A stretch of 64,000 nt of DNA from Beduini massiliensis (GCF_000829905.1 NZ_CDPP01000004.1:396001-460000); one strand, 5' to 3'; positions 25,441-34,849 are shown, counted from the first letter of the stretch. A program made the numbers and translations. Notes: a model not told the origin generated them from the letters alone.

Positions 25441-26284
25441 GCTGACCCTCCTTTTTAAAACAACTCGGCAGTACCATCAATAAAGTCATCATCAGATAAC
25501 TGATTAAACTCCAACAATCAAAAGAAATCGGCTTTATTTTTGGATAAAAATAATAATTAGAAAAATCTTTAAAATAGTAAGCCAGCATCCACAAGTCAAT
25601 GAATACAATCAGAATACAAAGTTTTAGATCATGAAAACTAAAATGAAATAAATGAAAATGGGTTCGCTTGCTTTGATATCCTCTGGCACTCATTGAATCC
25701 ACCATGGTTAATGAACTCTCAAATGCCCAAGTGATACTAATGAGTAAAGCATCTAATCCTTTTTTTAAAGGTCTTGCGTTCGAATACTTCTTTTGGTAAA
25801 GAAGAATATCTTGCATCTGCTTTTTAAATTTAGGGATCAAACGAAAAACAACAGCAATCATGAGACCTAGCACTTTAAACGGTTTTGAAAATAAGTAAAT
25901 GATATGATCACTCGTTAAAAAAGAACGAAAGATCAAACTCCACCATAAAAGGCTCATGACCATGTTGGCAAAAACGATACCATACACCAAGGCTTCTAAT
26001 GTATAAGGTGCACCAAAAAAATAGAATAAAACAGTTGCTCCCTTTGTCACAAAAACCGGATTTATCAAAATAATCAGGATATAAAGAATAAAGGAATAAA
26101 TAAAAGAATACCCCTTCAATTGTTTAGATAAGATTAAAAAAATCCCTGAAATAACTAAAGAAAGGAAAGTAATAATCGGATGCGGAATCAATACTAATAA
26201 TAAGATCAGAGAAAGAAAACATAAAAAGATGGGGAAAGGATGATAATAGCGACGAAAATCAGCTAAATGAAAGGTCGCGTCCAT
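25427..26284 (-). CDS. ecfT: ECF transporter T-component (EcfT)
   Basis: About 285 residues from ATG 26282-26284; the upstream portion of the open frame lies within the lipoprotein gene in another frame. Six hydrophobic segments are seen; the coupling helix carries DSMSARGY, the X-R-G motif that contacts the ATPases. The start has no clear ribosome site and overlaps the end of the lipoprotein gene by 26 bases, so coupling is likely. It links S-component and ATPases in this operon. Confidence 0.87.
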   Translation of the reverse strand: MDATFHLADFRRYYHPFPIFLCFLSLILLLVLIPHPIITFLSLVISGIFLILSKQLKGYSFIYSFILYILIILINPVFVTKGATVLFYFFGAPYTLEALVYGIVFANMVMSLLWWSLIFRSFLTSDHIIYLFSKPFKVLGLMIAVVFRLIPKFKKQMQDILLYQKKYSNARPLKKGLDALLISITWAFESSLTMVDSMSARGYQSKRTHFHLFHFSFHDLKLCILIVFIDLWMLAYYFKDFSNYYFYPKIKPISFDCWSLISYLMMTLLMVLPSCFKKEGQHVKG

Positions 26285-26948
26285 TATCGCAAGTATACAT
26301 CCATTTAATTGTATCCCCATCTTGCAGTATTTTCTGACTGGCAGACTGATTGATAAAAGCCCCATTTACAGAATACATCCAACCACTTAAGTTTCCACAT
26401 ACATATTCCCCAATATTTCCGATTTCAGAAACATAGCCATTTCTCGCACTCAGCTTAATCCCATTCAGCTTGCAAGCACGCTCTAAAACACTCAGAACAC
26501 TTTCCCCTTCCCGAATCTCGATTTCCATCATTGGTAATATATATCCACTTGCAGGAATAAAATCCTGATATCCCGGTTTTAATTTTGACATATTATTAAG
26601 AATCGTTGTACATTCGATTGAAAGTGTAACTCTATATACCGGGTCTTCCTTTTCTGTAACCGGCGGCGGTGTCGATTCCGGAACATCTGTCACGAAAGCG
26701 TCATCCGTTGTAGGCGGAGTTTCTTTTGTGGGTTCATTAGGGACTTCATTTGTCGAAACTTCCGGTTCATTTTCTTCTTCCACCTCTGCTGTTTCTTCAA
26801 CGGGTTCCTCTTTATTTTCAGTATCTTCCTTATTTAAAGGAAGTTCAGTATTTTCCTGATGAGTCGGTTTTTCTACCGGCGTCTCTTGTGGCTTTTGGCA
26901 AGCCGTCAAACAACATAAACAGATGATACATAGCCAAATTTTCTTCAT
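26259..26948 (-). CDS. DUF4430 lipoprotein
   Basis: 229 residues. The lipobox LTAC puts the lipidated Cys at 17. Residues 18-105 form an acidic, proline- and threonine-rich spacer (many Glu, KEEPVEE, TPPPVTEKE), and residues 130-229 are a DUF4430 domain (EIREGESVLSVLERAC, SGWMYSVNGAF, LQDGDTIKWMYTCDNG). DUF4430 resembles the C-terminal beta domain of transcobalamin and intrinsic factor, which suggests binding of a corrinoid or similar small ligand outside the membrane. First gene of the ECF operon, with GGAGGAAC before the ATG. No cobalamin riboswitch was found upstream. Confidence 0.85.
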   Translation of the reverse strand: MKKIWLCIICLCCLTACQKPQETPVEKPTHQENTELPLNKEDTENKEEPVEETAEVEEENEPEVSTNEVPNEPTKETPPTTDDAFVTDVPESTPPPVTEKEDPVYRVTLSIECTTILNNMSKLKPGYQDFIPASGYILPMMEIEIREGESVLSVLERACKLNGIKLSARNGYVSEIGNIGEYVCGNLSGWMYSVNGAFINQSASQKILQDGDTIKWMYTCDNGRDLSFS

Positions 26949-27108
26949 ACCGTTCCTCCTTTTAATCTTTTAAAATTCTAACATAAAACATACTCTAATC
27001 CTAGCTATAATTCGATAAGAAAGAATAAAAGTAGGATGATTTCACACATTTTTTACAAAACCTTTCCTAAAAGAATCGCTATGATAAGCATAAGGAAAGG
27101 AAAATGAG

Positions 27109-27819
27109 ATGATAAAAAAAAGAATAAAGTATGGATGTGGATGTGCTGTTTTAATGGTATTAGTTATTGGAAGCTTACATATTATTAAAAGTAAGATTGA
27201 AATCAAAAGTGTGATTGATCAGACCGAGTCAGCTTCATTGAATCCTGTTGTTTATCAAACCGTCGTCTGTTTAGATGCCGGGCATGGCGGTGATGACGTC
27301 GGTGCAGAGTATAACGGACGCTATGAAAAAGACGATGATTTGACTATTACATTAGCGGTCAAAAAGGAATTGGAAAGCTTAGGTGTCGAGGTCATTTTGA
27401 CACGTAGTCAGGATATCAGTATGGATAATGCCCCCCGAGCTGAATATGCAAACCTCTATGATGCTGCTGCTTTAGTATCCATTCATCGAAATTATTATGA
27501 AGGGTATGAGGCGGTCAATGGTATTGAAGCATGGATCAACAGTCAGTTTTTACAAGAAGATGAATTACTGGCTGCCGCTATTTTAGAGGTGATTGAAGAA
27601 GCAGTCCCTAAAAGTACTATTCGCGGAGTTAAAGGCGGAACAATGGACGGAGAAGGGAATTATACGATCAATCGTGTTGCCCAAATGCCCTCATGCATTT
27701 TAGAGTTAGGGTTTATCAGCAGCGATTATGATAATACTTTGCTGGATACTTATTTTAGTGATTACGCTGCGGCGATTGCACAAGGGATTTATACCTACAT
27801 ACAAACATTTTGCACATAA
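27109..27819 (+). CDS. N-acetylmuramoyl-L-alanine amidase (Amidase_3)
   Basis: 236 residues. One N-terminal membrane segment (12-28) anchors or exports it. The zinc amidase domain spans 50-235: first ligand in LDAGHGG, Glu in the NGRYEKDDDLTITL region, second His in VSIHRN, and the catalytic Glu in ILELGFIS. It cleaves the amide bond between muramic acid and the stem peptide in cell wall. There is no SH3 or LysM targeting domain. Divergent from the ECF operon and ending in a terminator shared with the superoxide reductase gene. Confidence 0.93.
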   Translation: MIKKRIKYGCGCAVLMVLVIGSLHIIKSKIEIKSVIDQTESASLNPVVYQTVVCLDAGHGGDDVGAEYNGRYEKDDDLTITLAVKKELESLGVEVILTRSQDISMDNAPRAEYANLYDAAALVSIHRNYYEGYEAVNGIEAWINSQFLQEDELLAAAILEVIEEAVPKSTIRGVKGGTMDGEGNYTINRVAQMPSCILELGFISSDYDNTLLDTYFSDYAAAIAQGIYTYIQTFCT

Positions 27820-27849
27820 AAAGGATTGAACGAAATCAATCCCTTTTTT
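27820..27849. terminator. Bidirectional terminator between amidase and superoxide reductase
   Basis: GGATTGA (27823-27829) pairs with TCAATCC (27836-27842), flanked by A4 and CT6 so that both convergent genes can use it. Confidence 0.8.
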
Positions 27850-27853
27850 AATG

Positions 27854-28225
27854 CTATAAATCTTTTTTCCACAACCCATGAAGATTACAGTATTCATAAA
27901 CGGCAATCGGCTTAGCACCATTTAAGCAGAAGCTTGCTTTTGGTTCATCATGATCTGTTAAGTAGTGGATGCTGTATCCTTTATCGGTTTCTAAAACAAC
28001 CCATTCAATTAAATGTTCAGCTGTCATTGGATGCAATGTTGATCCTACTAATACATCTACACGATCTTCTTTCACTTCTACGATCGGTACATGTTTTTCT
28101 GTTGCTGCATCGGTTGTATTTGGAATTAATTCTTTCATTGGTTCTCCACAGCAAAATACGGGAACCCCATGATCACTTACTTTAACGATTACATTTTTAC
28201 AATGGTTACAAATATAAAATTTCAT
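27854..28225 (-). CDS. Desulfoferrodoxin (superoxide reductase)
   Basis: 123 residues. The N-terminal desulforedoxin module has Cys6, Cys9, Cys25 and Cys26 for iron center I. The neelaredoxin part has the center II ligands: His45 (EKHVP), His in STLHPM, His in TAEHLIEW, and Cys and His in YCNLHGLW, with the conserved Glu43-Lys44. It reduces superoxide to hydrogen peroxide without releasing oxygen, a trait of anaerobes. AAGGAGG precedes the ATG. Monocistronic. Confidence 0.95.
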   Translation of the reverse strand: MKFYICNHCKNVIVKVSDHGVPVFCCGEPMKELIPNTTDAATEKHVPIVEVKEDRVDVLVGSTLHPMTAEHLIEWVVLETDKGYSIHYLTDHDEPKASFCLNGAKPIAVYEYCNLHGLWKKDL

Positions 28226-28291
28226 TATGTTTTCCTCCTTGATTTCATTATAGATGATTCATTTCGTATTTACGAATGATATGCTTAAAAT

Positions 28292-28328
28292 AAAAGACCA
28301 CTATTAGTATAGCTAACAGTGACCTTTT
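28292..28328. terminator. Terminator between superoxide reductase and ABC-F genes
   Basis: An imperfect long stem (AAAAGACCACTATTAG against CTAACAGTGACCTTTT) followed by T on the minus strand fits the end of the ABC-F gene. Confidence 0.6.
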
Positions 28329-28333
28329 TATGA

Positions 28334-29929
28334 CTATATATTTTTAACATATTCTAAATATTCATCGAATGTTCCTAAACGATCAATCACACCGTCCGAT
28401 GTAATTTCAATGACACGATTAGCGATCGTTTGTGTAAACTGATGGTCATGAGAAACAAATAAAACATTTTCTTTAAAATTAATTAATCCCTCATTGACTG
28501 CCTGAATAGATTCCAAATCCAAATGGTTTGTCGGTTCATCCAAAATCAAGACATTGGCATTGCTCATCATCATTTTCGCAAGCATACAGCGCACTTTTTC
28601 TCCTCCAGATAAGACAGAGGCTTTTTTCAAGGCTTCTTCTCCGGAAAACAGCATACGCCCCAGCCATCCTCGTAAATCTTGATCATATTCGTTTTTCTTT
28701 GAGAACTGACGAAGCCAGTCAATCAAAGTCAAATCGCATCCATCAAAATATTCCGAGTTATCTTTTGGGAAATAAGCTTGAGATGTTGTTACACCCCATG
28801 TATAGGTTCCTTCATCAGGTTCCATTTCTCCCATAATAATTTTAAACAGTGTTGTATTCGCTAACTCATCACTTCCGACAAAAGCGATCTTATCTTTAGG
28901 ATTCACTGTAAATGAAACGTTATTCAAGACTTTTCTTTCGCCGATTGTCTTTGAAATTCCTTCGACACGCAATACAATATTTCCTACTTCCCTTTCCGGG
29001 CTAAATCCAACAAATGGATAACGTCTTAATGATGGTTTGATATCGACTACTTCTAAATTATCCAACAGCTTTTTACGTGATGTTGCTTGTTTTGCTTTTG
29101 AAGCATTCGCAGAGAAACGAGCGATAAACTCTTCTAATTCTTTTCTTTTAGCGTCGGCTTTCTTGTTGATTTCTTTTGCCTGTGCCAACATCATCTGTGA
29201 GTATTCATACCAGAAATCATAGTTTCCTACATAAAGCTGAACTTTATGATAATCAATATCGGCAATATGAGTACAAACTTTATTTAAGAAATAACGGTCA
29301 TGGGATACAACGATGACTGTATTTTCAAAGTTTAACAAAAAGTTTTCTAACCATGCCACAGATTTAATATCCAAATGGTTCGTTGGTTCATCCAATAATA
29401 AAATATCGGGATTACCAAATAATGCCTGAGCCAATAATACTTTTACTTTTTGGCTTCCGTCTAATTCTGCCATTTTCACATAGTGAAGTTCACTCGGTAC
29501 CCCTAATCCATTTAATAAGATTTCTGCATCACTTTCTGCGTTCCATCCATCTAAATCCATGAAATCTGCTTCTAACTCTGCCAGCTTTAAGCCATCTTCA
29601 TCATTGAAATCTTCTTTTGCGTATAAAACTTCTTTTGCCTGTTTAATATCGTATAATGCTTTGTTTCCCATAATCACGGTACTGACCGCATCAAAGTCAT
29701 CATAGGCAAAATGATCCTGTTTCAATACGGAAAGACGTTGTCCCGGAGTCATCGTGACCTCCCCTTTATTCGGCTCGATTTCTCCTGATAAAATTTTTAA
29801 AAACGTCGATTTACCGGCACCATTGGCACCAATAATCCCGTAACAGTTTCCTTCCGTAAATTTAACATTAACATTTTCAAATAAAACTCGGCCGCCATAA
29901 GACAGCGAGACATTTTGTGCAGCTATCAT
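28334..29929 (-). CDS. ABC-F ATPase (YkpA/EttA-like)
   Basis: 531 residues from ATG 29927-29929, 8 bases after AAGGAG; an in-frame GTG nine bases earlier is too close to the site. Two soluble ABC domains: Walker A GANGAGKST and, in the second half, the degenerate GSDELANTT; signatures LDGSQKVKV and LSGGEKVRC; two LILDEPTNHLD Walker B motifs. The linker (about 245-300) is long, helical and Lys/Glu rich, as in ribosome-binding ABC-F proteins. The lost GKS/T in the second Walker A and weak first signature are worth noting. Likely acts on the ribosome rather than in transport. Confidence 0.92.
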   Translation of the reverse strand: MIAAQNVSLSYGGRVLFENVNVKFTEGNCYGIIGANGAGKSTFLKILSGEIEPNKGEVTMTPGQRLSVLKQDHFAYDDFDAVSTVIMGNKALYDIKQAKEVLYAKEDFNDEDGLKLAELEADFMDLDGWNAESDAEILLNGLGVPSELHYVKMAELDGSQKVKVLLAQALFGNPDILLLDEPTNHLDIKSVAWLENFLLNFENTVIVVSHDRYFLNKVCTHIADIDYHKVQLYVGNYDFWYEYSQMMLAQAKEINKKADAKRKELEEFIARFSANASKAKQATSRKKLLDNLEVVDIKPSLRRYPFVGFSPEREVGNIVLRVEGISKTIGERKVLNNVSFTVNPKDKIAFVGSDELANTTLFKIIMGEMEPDEGTYTWGVTTSQAYFPKDNSEYFDGCDLTLIDWLRQFSKKNEYDQDLRGWLGRMLFSGEEALKKASVLSGGEKVRCMLAKMMMSNANVLILDEPTNHLDLESIQAVNEGLINFKENVLFVSHDHQFTQTIANRVIEITSDGVIDRLGTFDEYLEYVKNI

Positions 29930-30006
29930 TTTCTTCACTCCTTATTCACAAGTAGCTTTATTATGCCATTTTTTCACGATGATTTCAACAAAAATTAAAG
30001 AAGTGG

Positions 30007-31740
30007 TTATCCCACTCCTTTATCTAACATATGTTTCATTGCCACTAAGATCATAAAAGCCAAGAGTACATTGGCAATCAACGCTCCTATAAAAGAGAAG
30101 AAGTGGATATAGAATAATAGGATGGTAATGATCTTCACCCCATAGCTAATGTATTTAAAATATACCCATTGCTTATCAAAATCTTTGATATAACGGAAAA
30201 ATTTAATCAGTGATTCCTTGTTGTGATAAATGATATCACACTCATTGCGCATCGTTTCATCCAAATAATTTCCTTGATTAAACTTGATTCCACTCTCTTT
30301 TAACGTCATAGAGTCATTGATTGTTTCTGGTTTTTGTTTTCTTAGCCATTCAACCAATTTACTTAAACTGTTTTCATCTTTTAATAAAACACGCTGTCCC
30401 ATTGCCTCAATCATCGCATTATCATAAACATACGGACTAAGCAAAGATAGGGAAAACGGATAGCAAGTCGTAATGATCACTAATCCCGTAATAGATAAGT
30501 GCGTATTTTTCATAAACAATCCGGCAACGACTAACACTGCCCCAATCGCTAACATGGAATAAGTGAAATAAAGATAATCCTTTTTCTCACGGGTTTCCAA
30601 ATATCCTTTTTCTACTAAACGCTTAGGACTCCAGTCATAAATCTGGTTAAACTGCGTTTCCGGATAAGTTTTCACGATTTTAATCGAAAGCTGCCCCTCT
30701 ACGACCTGATGTCCGGCATCGATCGTATCACCTGCTTTTATCGTAGCCAGTTCTGTTTCGCCATTCATTAATAAGCGATCGACTTTTGCTTCCCCTTCGA
30801 TAACTACCCCTTCAAAATAAGACAGATCTTTTTCTTCTAGGATCAATATGTCATCGTGTTCGACTTCCTCAACTTGTTTTTCCACTATCTCATCATCTAT
30901 CTTCACTTTAACAATACGAATTAAGTTATCCACATTGCTTACCAGTAAATGAATGATTTGTCTTTCAAAACTGTTAAAAGCCATCTGCAAATATTGAAAT
31001 ACGAACAATGCGATCCCCGCATCTAACGGACGATTAAACAAAAGTAATAAGAACGCTCCCAATAAAATTAAATTATTAGCATTTAAGTAATCTTTAGCTT
31101 TGATTAAATCAATCGCATTCATCACTAAGCGAACGGATAATAACCCACACATTACAATTCCACTAAATACGGTGACAATGGTAGGCTCTTGACGTGTCAC
31201 GATATACAGCGAAAAACTAAACAACAATAAAGCGACATATAGATAACGATACATCAACCGATAGTCAAACGTCTGTTCCTTTATGTAGTTTTCTGTAATC
31301 TCGATATTTTCTCCAAAAGCATCGATCACATGTCTCAATTTAGTATAAATAAACGGATCGTTTGTCTCCAAAGTCAAAATCTTTTGATTATGATCAAATT
31401 TTGCTTCTCGAATCTGTGGATCGTTCAATAAATAAGAAGTCAAAAAGACTGCATTTTCCGAACTCTTTAAATCAGAAAATAAAAAGACACGTTTTTCAAA
31501 AGGCTTCTCACTCTTATCATTGCTTTTCTTTCTTTCAATTGCTTTAATATTTAACTGCAATTCCTCAATTGCTTTAGCAAGCAGGCTCATGTAATCTTTG
31601 TTATCGGTTTGGATATACAGATCATGAGTAGGTTCTTTATATTCAATTTTACTAATCGATTCATTTGTTTCGAGTTGTTGGATAAGATTATCAACAACTT
31701 CATTATTGATATCCCCAACGAGATGGATTTTCTTCATCAT
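30007..31740 (-). CDS. P-type-ATPase-like membrane protein lacking catalytic domains
   Basis: 577 residues from ATG 31738-31740 (GAGGTGATC upstream). Two HMA-like domains (1-75 and 83-150) have no CxxC metal site. Then membrane segments at about 164-182, 187-208, 221-235 and 240-255, an actuator-like domain (268-368) with NGETELAT in place of the TGES motif, segments 391-409 and 416-439 containing CYP where P1B pumps have CPC, and GQRVLLKDENSL like the usual GVLIKDAEALE. The next about 70 residues lack DKTGT and any nucleotide-binding domain, yet two final membrane segments (529-570) are kept. An intact gene with an RBS, so a maintained pseudo-pump rather than debris. Role unknown. Confidence 0.8.
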   Translation of the reverse strand: MMKKIHLVGDINNEVVDNLIQQLETNESISKIEYKEPTHDLYIQTDNKDYMSLLAKAIEELQLNIKAIERKKSNDKSEKPFEKRVFLFSDLKSSENAVFLTSYLLNDPQIREAKFDHNQKILTLETNDPFIYTKLRHVIDAFGENIEITENYIKEQTFDYRLMYRYLYVALLLFSFSLYIVTRQEPTIVTVFSGIVMCGLLSVRLVMNAIDLIKAKDYLNANNLILLGAFLLLLFNRPLDAGIALFVFQYLQMAFNSFERQIIHLLVSNVDNLIRIVKVKIDDEIVEKQVEEVEHDDILILEEKDLSYFEGVVIEGEAKVDRLLMNGETELATIKAGDTIDAGHQVVEGQLSIKIVKTYPETQFNQIYDWSPKRLVEKGYLETREKKDYLYFTYSMLAIGAVLVVAGLFMKNTHLSITGLVIITTCYPFSLSLLSPYVYDNAMIEAMGQRVLLKDENSLSKLVEWLRKQKPETINDSMTLKESGIKFNQGNYLDETMRNECDIIYHNKESLIKFFRYIKDFDKQWVYFKYISYGVKIITILLFYIHFFSFIGALIANVLLAFMILVAMKHMLDKGVG

Positions 31741-31935
31741 TTTTCTGATCACCTCTTCTTTAAAGTATATAAGAATTTTCATAATTCGCAACCTTTTTTC
31801 GTATTATACAAAAAAATGAACGCTTATATATAGTATAAAAGCATCAGTTTCCCCGTTTTTATTATTGTTATCATCAATATATTTTAGTATTTCTAAGATG
31901 TCAGAAGATACTTTTTGAAATTCATCCACATTCAA

Positions 31936-31962
31936 TAAAAAAAGAGGTCGTCCCCTTACCTC
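31936..31962 (-). terminator. Terminator of the MFS/small-protein operon
   Basis: On the minus strand GAGGT (31962-31958) pairs with ACCTC (31948-31944) and T7 follows. Confidence 0.6.
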
Positions 31963-32009
31963 CGTCTAATCAAAACACATAATGTTCTATAGTGAGAAAC
32001 CTAAAATAA

Positions 32010-32240
32010 TCAGTAATAGCGAGAACGCTTCAGATGAAAATACTCATCAAACTTTTCCTTTGAACAGGATAAAGCATATTCTTTCCCGTAAATTTTGTAC
32101 TGATCTTTATGCAGAAAATGTTTGCGAATCGTACAAGGATATATCTTTCCACATTCAAAAAGATTCTGCTCCTCCTTTCCAATGGTTAGTGTTAAGTCTT
32201 TTTTGCAGATACATTCACAGCGTCTTCCTTCATTTGCCAT
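32010..32240 (-). CDS. Small cysteine-containing hypothetical protein
   Basis: 76 residues from ATG 32238-32240, 7 bases after AAGGAG; it follows the MFS gene by 11 bases. Cysteines lie at CECIC near the start, and singly at about 29, 36 and 59 (LFECGK, YPCTI, LSCSKE), which could bind a metal. No family recognised. Confidence 0.65.
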   Translation of the reverse strand: MANEGRRCECICKKDLTLTIGKEEQNLFECGKIYPCTIRKHFLHKDQYKIYGKEYALSCSKEKFDEYFHLKRSRYY

Positions 32241-32251
32241 AATGTTTCTCC

Positions 32252-33391
32252 TTAATTGGAACGATGAAAATACATTGCACTTAGACAAGCCGCTAAAAAG
32301 AAGCTGGCAGCTGCTGTAATTAAGGTCAATTGATCACCAAACTGATATAAATAACCGGAAAAGGCGGGACCAATCATCATGCCTAGTGAACGGGCACTGT
32401 TGAATAAACCGGATTGATCACTGCTTGACTTCTGTCGATTTTGCCGCATTTGATTTTGCTGCAAAGGGAGAAATAAAACACTAAACATATAATACAATAA
32501 GGTCGAAACTAAAAACGGCACAAGCAAAGCATTGAAATAAGCTGCCGACAGCATAATCCCACATCCGCTTAATACGATGACCAACAAACGATTATAGCGA
32601 GATAAGAAGAAAATTAAAATGAGATTTGCAGCTAAGCTGACTGCTGCAATCGCTAATTTATAATAACCGATGGAATCGGATGTGAATTGATAATGGTGGA
32701 TAAAATAGTAATTCAGCCAGTTATCATGCATAAAATAGCCAAAACATGTAAAGAACACACTTAACAAAAAGATTTTAAGTGGTTTCGATGCACTTTTTAG
32801 TTGAACCCATAGTAATTTAAGCGGATTGTAGGTCATTGGCTTTGGCTTACTGGTTATATCAAAATGCTTATCCAATAGTAAAAAGGCTAAAACTGCTGCG
32901 ACGAAACTACCGCCAATTTGAATATAAAAGGTCATCTGATAACCGTATTTTCCAAAGAAGCCGCCGACGAAATAACCGATTGCCGATCCCACCGTCTGAA
33001 TAAGTGCATAAATACTTAAATACGTGACGTTATGTGAAATACTTAAAATATAGCTAAGTGAAGCAACCATCAGTCCGCCCATGAAAACTCCGGCTAAGCT
33101 TCTTGCCAACATCAGCATCCATAAATGGGTTGTCTTTAAAAATAAGAACTGAGCAATGCCAAAACCGATAAAAGAAAGAATCAGCATTTTGCTGGATCCG
33201 TATTTTTGTGTTAAATCTGCCCACAATAAGCTCGTAATAAAATTAAAGAATGCCATTAACGCAAAAGATAATCCATAAATAGAACTGCCAAATTGCAGTA
33301 TATTAAAAAACTCCGGTGTAACGGGATGTGCCATATTGACTAATACGGCAAAAAAACTATAAATAATATAAAAATATATAATCTTTTTCAT
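32252..33391 (-). CDS. MFS transporter
   Basis: 379 residues, twelve membrane segments. The start YFYIIYSFFAVLVNMAHPVTPEF and the loop WADLTQKYGSSKMLI, plus LAGVFMGGLMVASLSYI (motif C-like glycines), mark a drug/sugar MFS antiporter-like protein. No good ribosome site precedes the ATG. It shares an operon with a small Cys-rich protein. Substrate unknown. Confidence 0.87.
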   Translation of the reverse strand: MKKIIYFYIIYSFFAVLVNMAHPVTPEFFNILQFGSSIYGLSFALMAFFNFITSLLWADLTQKYGSSKMLILSFIGFGIAQFLFLKTTHLWMLMLARSLAGVFMGGLMVASLSYILSISHNVTYLSIYALIQTVGSAIGYFVGGFFGKYGYQMTFYIQIGGSFVAAVLAFLLLDKHFDITSKPKPMTYNPLKLLWVQLKSASKPLKIFLLSVFFTCFGYFMHDNWLNYYFIHHYQFTSDSIGYYKLAIAAVSLAANLILIFFLSRYNRLLVIVLSGCGIMLSAAYFNALLVPFLVSTLLYYMFSVLFLPLQQNQMRQNRQKSSSDQSGLFNSARSLGMMIGPAFSGYLYQFGDQLTLITAAASFFLAACLSAMYFHRSN

Positions 33392-33427
33392 ACACTTAGT
33401 ATGAATAGATTTTACTTATTCAAACAA

Positions 33428-33453
33428 AAAATTGATGGAAATCCATCAATTTT
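33428..33453 (-). terminator. Terminator of pepA
   Basis: AAATTGATGG (33429-33438) pairs with CCATCAATTT (33443-33452); T runs flank both ends. The pepA stop codon is in the stem. Confidence 0.8.
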
Positions 33454-34849
33454 TAAAGATATTGACCATTGAGCGAATCATTTCTCCGGTAGCTCCCTGA
33501 GAATCACGATGGGCAATTCCTGCCACATCTAAATGAATCCATTCCACCCCTTCATCAACAAAGGCTTCTAAGAAACAGGCAGCAACACTTGCTCCGCCAC
33601 CCGGACGTCCGGCACTGTTTTTAAAATCGGCACTATCCGATTTCAGCATGTCAAAATAAGCAGGATCAACTGGCAGACGCCATCCTTTTTCATCACTCAT
33701 TTTTAATGATTGTTCAAATTTTTCATAGAAAGCTTCACTGTTCGTGAATACACCTGTATAAACGCCACCGAGTGCAGTCATGCAGGCTCCGGTCAGTGTT
33801 GCGATGTCGATAATACGTTTTGCGCCTAAAGATTGTGCATACGTAATCGCATCACATAAAATCAAACGTCCCTCGGCATCGGTACTGACAATTTCCACTG
33901 TTTTTCCCGACATTGTCGTGATCACATCTTGCGGTTTGTAGGCTGAACCGTTTACTAAGTTTTCTGTTGCCGGAACGATACAGTAAACATTTGCTTTCAT
34001 TTTATTAGCGGCAATAATTTCCATCGCCCCAATGACATCAGCTCCGCCGCACATGTCATATTTCATACCGTAGCTGTTGCCTTTAAGGTTATAGCCACCG
34101 GAATCAAAGGTTAATCCTTTACCAATCAGAGCTGTATAAGGATCATCACCTGCTCCATTATATTTAAGCATGATCATATAAGGCTTAAGGTCACTTCCTT
34201 TATTCACAGCTAAGATAGCCCCTGCCTTCATCTCTTCTAAATCTTTTTTATCGAGAATTTTATATTCTAAATCATAACGTTCTGCCATTGCTTTCGCGAT
34301 TTTAGCAATCTTCTTAGGCGTCATAATGTTGGCAGGACAGTTTGCCAAGTCACGGGCATGATTGATTCCTTCTGCGTAATGGCAGGCTTCGTCAATGACA
34401 GCTTGAACGTCATGATCCGGTGCCATAACGGTCACATCAGCAATAATTTTTCCCGGACGTTCTACTTTTGTTTCACGATAAGTGGCAACTAAATAGGTTT
34501 CCACAAACAACCCTGTGATTTTTTCAATATCGATGGTTTGGGTCACCGCCCTTTTTGCATCAAAGCTACTTGGTGTTTCCACTTGATTAGCCAAGACTGC
34601 AAACGCATCACGTAATTTTTTCGTTGTTATTTCTTTAGAATCCCCTAACCCGACAAAAGTGATTGACTTAAATGGATACTTTCCTAAAGTAAATACTTTT
34701 GTTATTTTATTTAAACTTTTATCTACCACTTCATTTACATCAAACCCCAATGTCTCTACAACTTTTGGACAAATAGCCTGATCTTCATAGATCGGATAAA
34801 GGATATCACGATCACTTTCGTCAATATACTGATATGCTGCTTGTTTCAT
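33446..34849 (-). CDS. pepA: Cytosol (leucyl) aminopeptidase, M17 family
   Basis: 467 residues. The C-terminal catalytic domain carries the M17 signature STDAEGRLIL with two metal ligands and the bicarbonate-binding Arg, as well as GLTFDSGGYNLK (Lys and Asp ligands) and MKYDMCGGADV. It removes N-terminal amino acids from peptides, using two zinc or manganese ions. The N-terminal half (1-160) is the weakly conserved substrate-entrance domain. GGGGGAAAC precedes the ATG. Monocistronic. Confidence 0.94.
   Translation of the reverse strand: MKQAAYQYIDESDRDILYPIYEDQAICPKVVETLGFDVNEVVDKSLNKITKVFTLGKYPFKSITFVGLGDSKEITTKKLRDAFAVLANQVETPSSFDAKRAVTQTIDIEKITGLFVETYLVATYRETKVERPGKIIADVTVMAPDHDVQAVIDEACHYAEGINHARDLANCPANIMTPKKIAKIAKAMAERYDLEYKILDKKDLEEMKAGAILAVNKGSDLKPYMIMLKYNGAGDDPYTALIGKGLTFDSGGYNLKGNSYGMKYDMCGGADVIGAMEIIAANKMKANVYCIVPATENLVNGSAYKPQDVITTMSGKTVEIVSTDAEGRLILCDAITYAQSLGAKRIIDIATLTGACMTALGGVYTGVFTNSEAFYEKFEQSLKMSDEKGWRLPVDPAYFDMLKSDSADFKNSAGRPGGGASVAACFLEAFVDEGVEWIHLDVAGIAHRDSQGATGEMIRSMVNIFKN

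Noticed and set aside
26949-27108. Cobalamin riboswitch before the DUF4430/ECF operon
   Set aside because: No B12-box-like sequence (GCCACTG) or long structured region fits in the 160-base divergent gap.
31800-31935. Minus-strand frame of 44 codons after the terminator of the MFS operon
   Set aside because: It starts at a TTG with no ribosome site and is low in complexity; not supported as a gene.
32010-32288. Longer start for the small Cys protein gene
   Set aside because: The longer version overlaps the MFS gene and lacks a ribosome site; the inner ATG has AAGGAG.
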